A stretch of 64,000 bases of DNA, from NCBI GenBank assembly GCA_043228905.1, contig JBHGNT010000021.1, positions 8,246,001 to 8,310,000 of the forward strand. The letters run 5' to 3'. Position 1 is the first letter of the stretch. Each line of letters opens with the position of its first letter. Below the pieces are notes generated by a model. It was not told the origin of the DNA. It did no database searches and was given only the letters and a program-made list of their open reading frames with translations. Both the position numbers and the translations under genes were made by a program. This document shows positions 56,901 to 64,000 of this stretch, in pieces. The stretch comes from Azolla caroliniana (taxonomy: Eukaryota; Polypodiophyta).

Positions 56901-59900
56901 GCAATCCATATGTACATATTAATAGAGGGATGAAATGTAAAATCTAAAGGCCAATAATTCAAACAGATATGTATTTTCATATGATTTTGACATAGCAGCA
57001 TAACCTCTTGTGCATGTATATGTTACAAGTAAATAAGACATATCAAGCTTCAGGGCATCAATAGGTTCTTTAAAGAGTGCATAATTGGAAAACAACCATC
57101 TGATACCATGTTATACCACAATTGAATTTTTAAAAATTGAAGATCAATATCGATTAGAAATTGAATGCCCCTGACTGGCGAGAATTAAGTGAATCCACTA
57201 CAATATAAGGGATGAGCACCTCAGGAGTGAGAAAAATAGAGCGGTTTAAATAGATGCTCCAATCCTTGAATAAATGTGCACCAGCCCCACTGTATATTCA
57301 CCAGAAGAAGAATACAACCAATAAAGTCTATAGCTGAAATATTTAAACACAACATCGAAACAAAATTCTCACCTTGGAAAAATGAATATGTGATCACGAC
57401 CAGCAGAACGCCTGAAGTAAGGCATATACTCCAAGATCTGAACACAGGCACGCTTGCATCAATAAGAAAATCGGAAACACGTTGCAGCAATTGGCCATTG
57501 AAATAATAATGGAAAGAACATGATTTACACTGTCAACCTACTGGCCTGCACAAAAAATTTATTGATCTCTTTGTCACTCAGCCCACCATTCATCCTCACA
57601 CATTTTACATAAGTAGGGACAAAGAAAAGTTGGGCTTCTTCCTTTCGACGTGTTCGGTACTCTGATTGCAGCAATAGTTGATGAATCTTTACCTGTTACG
57701 CCACACACATGCTTAGGGTTGTAATTGTGATGCCATCATATACAACAGACTTAGATATGCATGATCAAAAACCTTCTCAAGTTCCTCTACTGTGTTTTCT
57801 TGTTGTTTTGCAGTCATTAAATCCTTTGCATAATCCTTATATTACTAGTGGGAAATCTTTGTTTGAGAAGAAAGAAATATTTATAGATTTTTCACATGCA
57901 AGCGAGCCATACGCGCAGCGGATGTCGAGACAAAGGATGACAAGCATGGTGAACCTTTCTTTGTTATAAAACCATTTCACGAAGAAGTAATCAAAGAGCA
58001 TATATATGCTCTAAAATATATTCCACACTATAGCATGGACATAAGCTTTTAACATATGAAGTATTCAATTTGCGTGACCATACATACATATTTGTACATA
58101 CATAAAAGTGCAGTGTACGACAATAAGAGAAAATTTTAGAAAACAGTTCCTAGAAGTTATAGCCTGCCTTGCAGTCAATCAAGTGGCAATCCTACAAACA
58201 AACGCCTGGACACATGGTTTGACTGTTTGCAAACATCCCTATAAATGGTCTATGTGTGAGCCATAACATTGTGTAGATCGATGGATAAGGTTGTATGATA
58301 ATGGGGCCCAATGATATTTCATCATGTAGTGTATTTAAAGATATTCCCCACCAAAAACAAATAAACTCAACTTGAACCTCCTGAACCACTGCGGTCTTTT
58401 AAAACTCTTGTATTCAGGAGATTGTTTCAAGTTGAATCAGAATATTTCAATGTAACATCTCAAGTAGGTAAAGGAAGTCATAATGTGGCATTGCATTGTG
58501 CAGTAAACTGTTCAGGGTTGGGCATTTGGGACTGATGCAGCTTTCATCGGCAGCACTGATTTTTCTTATTATACAGTAAATGACCAGAATAATGGTTACA
58601 AGTCAGATTAAATAGTTCTCTCAATATGGCTCTACCTCTAGTATAAAGTATTTGCTGTTATTCATTTGAGTGATGATATGTCTAAGAATACTAGATCAAG
58701 CATTCGTATCTCTCTAACATTGCCTCTCAATTTTTCCTATTCCTCACATTATTCACTCACAATCCTTTCAATGTCTTTAGGCACCATCAGTGTTGGCTGT
58801 GGATGTAATTAGAGCCTCCAAGACTTCAAATAATGTGAGTAGAGAGATTAGAAATGAGACTCACATACTTCAAATAGTTATGTAGGTTCTTGAATGGTGC
58901 TTAGATTTGTTAATAACTTGTTTAAGTAAGAATATCTAACTAGGTCTAACTGCCATGTATGTCAATCCAACTTTATTTTGATATATGGGTGAGGAAGGAT
59001 GATGATGTGGCATAGTGAATTTGAAGGCATGCTCTCTCTCTCTCTCACTCACTGAATAGTGTCACAGTTTACCACTCTCTTTGTTAATCAACTTTGATCT
59101 ATAGTGTTAGATGTATTCATTTTCTTATTTCCTTTGACCCTTCTTAAAGCCTCCTAGATTTGGAAATCATTGTACTAAAAAAAAGACTGAGTAGCATGTT
59201 TCAAATCATGGAACAAGTAACAGACCAACTTAGCTAATCATCCATTTAGACTGAACTAAACTAACCTATTAGGTAGCCTGAGTGTCCCATTGCCATTTAG
59301 ATGAACAAATTAACTTGAAGTCACCTCTCCACTAAACTGAATGTCCTTTGGTATGGGGATGATGTTTTACATCATAGCTTAACTAACCAACCAACCTGGG
59401 TGCCCCATTGCCCTTTAGCGCAAGATCTGGGATCAATTTTGTGATCACGGCCTCGTTGAAGCTCTTTCAATCCAGGCACTTCCCAATCTTCATATACATA
59501 GATTCGGAGATCTAGACTAGTACCATAGCCTTGATGAGGCCACCTCGAGCTCACTTTTTTACTGAATCTCTCATGGATAGTCCCCATCCCATGCTGCATA
59601 TTCGAGCTTGAACAAGTGTTGAAATAGCCATCAAGAATTCGAGTCCCTGACCATGAAGATAGATCTTATTTTACGTCTTTTTTTTATACATCGATGAATT
59701 GAATAAACCAGACATTAATGGCCAAACCCTAGTTTTCCAGTGTTATATTTGTATTTAACTTCCCAACATTTTTCCTTCCCTAAAAAACCTAATGTATGTA
59801 TGTGTTTCCTAACAGTATGTTTATCACCGAGACACTAACCCTAATTGCATGTGTTATGTTTATATGTATGCAACCACGAAACCCTGATCGTAGTGTTCCC

Positions 59901-60062
59901 TGTAAATAAATAAATGTATGCATATAGCTTACTTAGAACCACAAACCTAACACCGTTTTAGGGTTATGGTTTGGAAGTATTACCAGTGAAGGTGAGGAGG
60001 ACGAGAGCTACAGCACCGAAGATAGTAGAAGGTCCAGATTTGGACGTCTTTCCTCCCACCAT
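53952..60062 (-). CDS. Exostosin-family (GT47) glycosyltransferase, 9 exons, intact
   Basis: Exons (minus): 60062-59984, 59646-59396, 57692-57546, 57437-57373, 57289-57220, 56729-56502, 56416-56273, 56117-55982, 54181-53952. They sum to 1350 nt, 449 aa, with consistent phases. The start MVGGKTSKSG leads into a hydrophobic anchor (aa 12-27), as in Golgi type II enzymes. The exostosin fold follows from about aa 74 (LRIYVYEDWEVPGLKELQRG), with FFVPTYVKCVRMNGG, PYFRRSAGRDHIFIFP, GAGAHLFKDW, GDRTDKRGTTAFNTW, NFLGRAQGKVGRLQ, FCLAPRGESSWTLRFYE, ECVPVILSDQVELPFQ and SAETFWLHNGSLV near the C-terminus. GT47 enzymes transfer sugars to cell-wall polysaccharides or glycoproteins. The substrate cannot be told from the sequence. 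The exon 3 donor is GC (57545-57544). A long microsatellite abuts the 5' end. Confidence 0.93.
54690..54960. repeat. Imperfect tandem repeat in the last GT47 intron
   Basis: CACCACACCTCAAGTTGCAT and ATGATATCACATCTTCC each occur twice, about 125-130 bases apart. CTTCCAAACACAGGGGG then GGGAGCACATTGCC forms a third, shorter partial unit. Confidence 0.75.
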
Positions 60063-60083
60063 CACGTGAATTTGCCCAAAAAT

Positions 60084-60241
60084 GAAGTGTGTGTATCGAG
60101 TGAGTGAGTGTTTCTGTGTGAGTGAGTGACTGAGTTTGTGAGTCTATGTATGTATGTATGTATGTATGTATGTATGTATGTATGTATGTATGTATGTATG
60201 TGTAAGTGTGTGTATTGAGTGATTGAGTGAGCGAGTGAGTT

Positions 60242-60276
<35 letters not shown>

Positions 60277-60356
60277 ATGTATGTATGTATGTATGTATGT
60301 ATGTATGTATGTATGTATGTGTAAGTGTGTGTATTGAGTGATTGAGTGAGCGAGTG

Positions 60357-60407
<51 letters not shown>

Positions 60408-60720
60408 ATGTATGTATGTATGTATGTATGTATGTATGTATGTATGTATGTATGTATGTATGTATGTGTGTGTGTGTGTGTGTATGTGTGTGTTTGTGTA
60501 TGTATGTATGTATGTATGTATGTATGTATGTATGTATGTATGTATGTATGTATGTGTGTGTGTGTGTATGTATGTATGTGTAAGTTTGTGTATTGAGTGA
60601 GTGAGTGCTTCTCTATGATTGATTGAGTGAGCGAGCGAGCGAGCGAGTTTGTGTGTCTATGTATGTATCAGTATGTATGTATGTACGTATGTATGTATGT
60701 ATGTATGTATATGTATGTGG
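60084..60720. repeat. Higher-order (TATG)n/(TG)n microsatellite upstream of GT47
   Basis: Runs of TATG and TG alternate with a spacer beginning TGTAAGTGTGTGTATTGAGT and continuing GATTGAGTGAGCGAGTGAGT. The spacer occurs almost identically at about 60201 and 60321, with variants at about 60580 and 60640. The block starts about 22 bases upstream of the GT47 ATG, so it must be 5' UTR or core promoter. Several repeat frames are open only because of the repeats and are not genes. Confidence 0.9.
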
Positions 60721-60769
60721 GCAACACATGTTTGTCTCCTCACATTTCACCCCATGATTTGACTGCGGG

Positions 60770-62240
60770 TGCCCAACACTATGTCCAGGTGGTGACATGT
60801 CACAACAACCTTGTCTACTTCACCACTACTCGCATTTTGAACCGAAGGCAAGCGTGATGGTCGACCGTCTTGGCCAATTACGACTTTGAAAATGTTTTCC
60901 GTCCTGGTGCCCAACATGGTAAAGTCGATGCCCTATCTCGGCGTTTGAAATTCGAAATTCAACCAGGGGATGCAACCTACAATCAACAATCACATTGTCT
61001 CTTGTAACCACGTCAAATTCAACTATGTGCAGCTTATATGGCTGTGGATGAATCATTACTCAATGCAATAGCCACAAATATTGCCACCAACAAATTTGCA
61101 AAAGAGATTAGGGAGAATCTCAACAACTCAGCCATTTGCCTCCATCTCGACGGACTTTATCACCGACCTTCCAAACATTGATGGATTCAATTCAGTACTA
61201 GTGGTGGTTGATAGATTCACAAAGATGGCACATTTTATTCCATGTTCTAAGGCAATTTCAAGGATGGAAACAACAGATCTATTATTAACAATTATTGTGC
61301 ACCTTCACGACTTACCGGATGACATTATCTTTGATCACGGTCCTCAATTTATGTCTCATTTCTGGAAACGCCTCTGCCAAACTCTTGGGACTTCTACCAA
61401 ATTTTTGACAACCTTCCATCCAGAGACAGATGGACAAATGGAACGAGTGAATCAAATCCTAGAGCAATATCTCAGATGTATGATAAGTTACCAACAAGAT
61501 GATTGGATCAAATTTCTTCCAATGGCCGAGTTCGCCTACAACAATACTCTCCACACATCAACTAGTGTAACACCCTTATTCGCAAACTACGGGTTCCAGC
61601 CACGCTTTAGCGTAGCTATCCCTACTGGTTCTGTGAATCCATCTATTGAAGAACGAGCTCGTTTGATGAAAGAAGTGCACCATGACCTATCCCTCAAACT
61701 CTCCATTGCTTAGGAACGACACAAAGAGAAGGTTTATCGACATCGGCGGCCTGCACCTGGTTTTAACGTCGGCGACATGGTATGACTATTACATCGGCAT
61801 ATTCTGACAACTCGTCCATGCAACAAACTTGATTACAAAAAATTGGGTTCGTTCCAATTCGTTGACAAAGTTAACCTTGTAGCTTTTCGTCTTGCTCTTC
61901 CATCTCACTACCGAATTCACAATGTCTTCCATGCATCACTTCTTGAGCTCTACCATCCATCCTCAATTCCAAGAAGAAGCATCGAGCCAACCCCCCCCCC
62001 CCCCCCCCCCCTTTGGCATTGGCAAACAGGGATGAGTATGAAGTCGAGACCATTGTAGACTCACGCAGGAGCCAACGAAAGCTCTAGTATATGGTCTTGT
62101 GGAAAGGGTATCCCATCTCTGAGGCCACATGGGAGCCTACAAAAAATTTACTCAATGTCCTATAAGTGTTTCATGATTTTCATCTCCAATATCCTCACAA
62201 ACCCGCACCTTCTTGAAGTCGACGCTTAAGGGGAGGATAA
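60770..62240 (+). pseudogene. Chromovirus-type Ty3/gypsy pol, 3' half
   Basis: The end of RNase H is visible (NNLVYFTTTRILNRRQA, then VFRPGAQHGKVDALSRR). A long open integrase frame follows at 61081-61713 (SISTDFITDLPNIDGFNSVL, VDRFTKMAHFIPCSKAI, TFHPETDGQMERVNQILEQY, EFAYNNTLHTSTSVTPLFAN). After a stop come RHRRPAPGFNVGDMV and HYRIHNVFHASLLELYHP, then a 21-C tract and a chromodomain-like end (EYEVETIVDSRRSQRKL, a stop, then LWKGYPISEATWEPTKN). A chromodomain marks chromoviruses, which use it to target chromatin. RT and everything upstream are missing, cut at the microsatellite block. Confidence 0.85.
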
Positions 62241-62500
62241 TGTCATGAACATCGACCCAAACTTGAACCTAGGTCCTTGTATATATATATATATCCTAGG
62301 CAAACTTTAGACTTTAATCTTTGTATAAAGGGTTGCATGTAAGACTGCGTATGTATGACTTGGCATACAAGTATGAGCATACTTCACATGCATCACTTCA
62401 TGTATAAAAAGGGTTGATCTCTCTTGTTAACATCAAGGAGATTAACACCAGTCATGGAATAGATATTCTTACTCATGGTCATCAACGTCCCCATCTCCCT
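62241..62500 (+). repeat. Probable 3' LTR of the chromovirus relic
   Basis: It starts TGTCATGAACATCG just after the polypurine run AAGGGGAGG (62229-62237). It holds a TATA box (GTATAAAAAGGG, about 62402-62413). No second copy exists in the window, so the right end is a guess. Confidence 0.6.
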
Positions 62501-62774
62501 ATCTTCCAATTGTTCATCTGTGACATTAGGAGCAGACAAGCTCCACCAATTTTCGTTGCACTCGGCCTTTGGCCAATTAACACTCCAAGCCTTCATCAAA
62601 GGCTTCAGGGGGAGGAACTAAAACAAAACCGAGACATGACATGAGTTGATAGTCGAATCAGAAGCCAAAACCGAAAATTGCCGACATGACATGAGTCGAT
62701 AGTTGAACCCTCACACTTCAGCTTGCGGGGGCGTGTTGAGATATCAAGCTAAACTAAGTTTGGTAATTTAGTCA

Positions 62775-63233
62775 TGTAAAGAATCTTATATGATTCTCGT
62801 GCAATGGAAGAGATGTGTGTTATGTGTATGCGTGAGAGGAAAGGGATGAGAGAAGAGAAAACACAAGATGAATTGGTGAAAGACAAATGAAGTACTCAAG
62901 AAGAAGGTGTATATTAACAAGGAGAATAACAAATCCAAAATGTAACATTACAAGGAGTCACAACCGACTCCATATGAACTAGGAGGAGGGGGCTTTATAT
63001 AAGGTCGCCCTCTCTCTTCATTAACTCACTACAACAACCACTCTCTCTTGGGAATGTGAAGACTCATTAGTCACGGGGAATATGAAACTCATTAGTTATG
63101 TGTCATAGAATATGATTCTATGACACATGGTTTATGTGTAGAGAGTAGTGGTGTGACTCTTGACCTTTGAGTGATCATAGATTCTCAAAGCGTGCATTCA
63201 CACGTTGCACTAGGTTGAGTTTGATTCTCAACA
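62775..63233 (-). repeat. Copia family-1 LTR with adjoining 3' internal tail
   Basis: It runs TGTAAAGAATC ... TTCTCAACA on the plus strand, 459 bp. On its right are the reversed polypurine tract (CGCCCCCTTAAGC) and 3' untranslated sequence to 63372. It is therefore the 3' LTR of a minus-strand element whose coding part is gone, cut by a family-2 LTR. Confidence 0.85.
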
Positions 63234-63372
63234 CGCCCCCTTAAGCTCAACTCAGGTCAGTTTCTTTCGGTTGATGTCTGCTTCGACTGGTATCCGGTTT
63301 GGACGAACTTCAGTGTCTGTTTTGGCTCGTACCCGGTTCAGACGGTATCCAGTTCTCTCTTGTACTCCCCCT

Positions 63373-63725
63373 TGTGAAATGTTACGTGCGAAAGCTATAT
63401 GAAACACAAAATACCAACAGGGAAAACAGGTTTAATTGAGAGCTTAAGACACGATTTACGCGGGAGAGACAAAAAGGGGAATTAACACATAGAAAAACTA
63501 ATTTCGAATAATGTGTAAACTCTGTACATAAGATGTGCTCAGAGAGCACTTTTATACGAGTCCATACGGACTGACAGAAGTATTGACATGTACTTCAATG
63601 CTCATAACTGAGTTCCTACACTAACTCCCAAATATATTCCCTCGTGGAATATCTGTTCAACGGCCTCTTGTTGCGCACCGGTTTATGCACCGGTTTACGG
63701 CCAATGTTGAGCTTGTATCTCAACA
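63373..63725 (-). repeat. LTR of a second copia family
   Basis: TGTGAAATGTTACG at 63373 to TATCTCAACA at 63725, 353 bp, is unlike the family-1 LTR except at its tips. CTCCCCCTCAAGC follows, the reversed polypurine tract of a minus-strand element. On the minus strand a TATA-like CGTATAAAAGTGC lies at about 63551-63563. Confidence 0.7.
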
Positions 63726-63919
63726 CTCCCCCTCAAGCTCAACTTGAGGCTCTTCCGGTCCTTCGCTCCAGTTTCTCTTGACTTCACGCCTTGCTCGCGC
63801 TCCTCGACCTGTTCGATTCCGCACACCTCGACCCTTACGGTCAACTTGTCTACTCGTGCGGCCTTTTCTAGTTCCCTTGTTGTCATGGTGTTGGCGCCCC
63901 TTCTGCTGCCCTTTCTTCC

Positions 63920-64000
63920 TATTGAGAATCAAGCTCAACCGAAGTCTAGTGTGTGAACACACCCTTGAGAGTGTGCACTCAAAGGTCAAAAGTCACCACT
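63920..64000 (+). repeat. Start of another family-1 copia LTR, cut by the window end
   Basis: TATTGAGAATCAAGCTC followed by GTGTGTGAACACACCCTTG matches the first 80 bases of the solo LTR at 52105. It interrupts the 3' internal tail of the family-2 element. Confidence 0.8.

Noticed and set aside
57546-57556. GT donor (TTTTTT then GTGCAG) for GT47 exon 3
   Set aside because: It keeps phase but removes two residues that fill the conserved spacing to exon 4; the GC donor keeps them.
60342-60600. Open frames of Cys/Val/Tyr/Met repeats on the plus strand
   Set aside because: They are translations of TG/TATG microsatellite and have no independent coding evidence.
1-64000. CRISPR arrays, operons, bacterial promoters or phage genes
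   Set aside because: The sequence is eukaryotic plant DNA with spliced genes and retrotransposons; nothing of prokaryotic type was seen.

Overview
The window is nuclear DNA of a land plant. The genes have many introns with GT-AG borders, and the plant-type families ADA2, GT47 exostosin and PLS-type PPR are present. Most of the sequence is decayed retrotransposon DNA: Ty1/copia, Ty3/gypsy and LINE. The character of the LINE and PPR relics makes me lean towards a fern or another seed-free vascular plant. That is recognition from memory, not proof.

Only two host genes look intact, both on the minus strand. The first is a transcriptional adaptor ADA2 gene (ATG at 38490, stop at 23784). I could assemble 13 exons whose phases agree, giving 572 codons with ZZ, SANT and SWIRM domains. 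Its first intron is about 8.1 kb and carries a complete copia insertion. The second is a GT47 exostosin-family glycosyltransferase (ATG at 60062, stop at 53952). It has nine exons, 449 codons, an N-terminal membrane anchor, one probable GC-AG intron and a large higher-order microsatellite just upstream of the start codon.

Layout. 0-4.8 kb: degenerate minus-strand gypsy element with RNase H and the integrase core deleted. 4.8-11.2 kb: block bounded by degenerate inverted repeats, holding a broken hAT transposase, three C-terminal exons of a BMS1 homologue and a PPR fragment. 11.2-12.4 kb: copia fragment. 12.6-18.1 kb: full-length but broken L1-type LINE. 18.4-19.4 kb: 3' part of a second LINE clade. 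19.6-20.0 kb: CDC45 exon fragment. 20.0-21.1 kb: gypsy integrase relic. 23.8-38.5 kb: ADA2. 39.3-45.2 kb: 0.69-kb inverted-repeat arms enclosing tandem repeats, a GC-rich LTR-like segment, a LINE ORF1 relic and a reversed copia tail. 45.2-51.5 kb: near-complete copia element interrupted by two LTR-like insertions. 52.1-52.5 kb: solo LTR with target-site duplication. 54.0-60.1 kb: GT47 gene. 60.1-60.7 kb: microsatellites. 60.8-62.5 kb: chromovirus gypsy 3' half. 62.8-64 kb: nested copia LTRs.

One copia family recurs at least six times between 43 and 64 kb, in both orientations. This has produced an LTR joined to both pol-end and leader sequence, a solo LTR and head-to-head copies. Three unrelated host-gene fragments (BMS1, PPR, CDC45) lie among the elements. 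No rRNA, canonical tRNA or CRISPR array was seen; three tRNA-derived SINE-like relics were.
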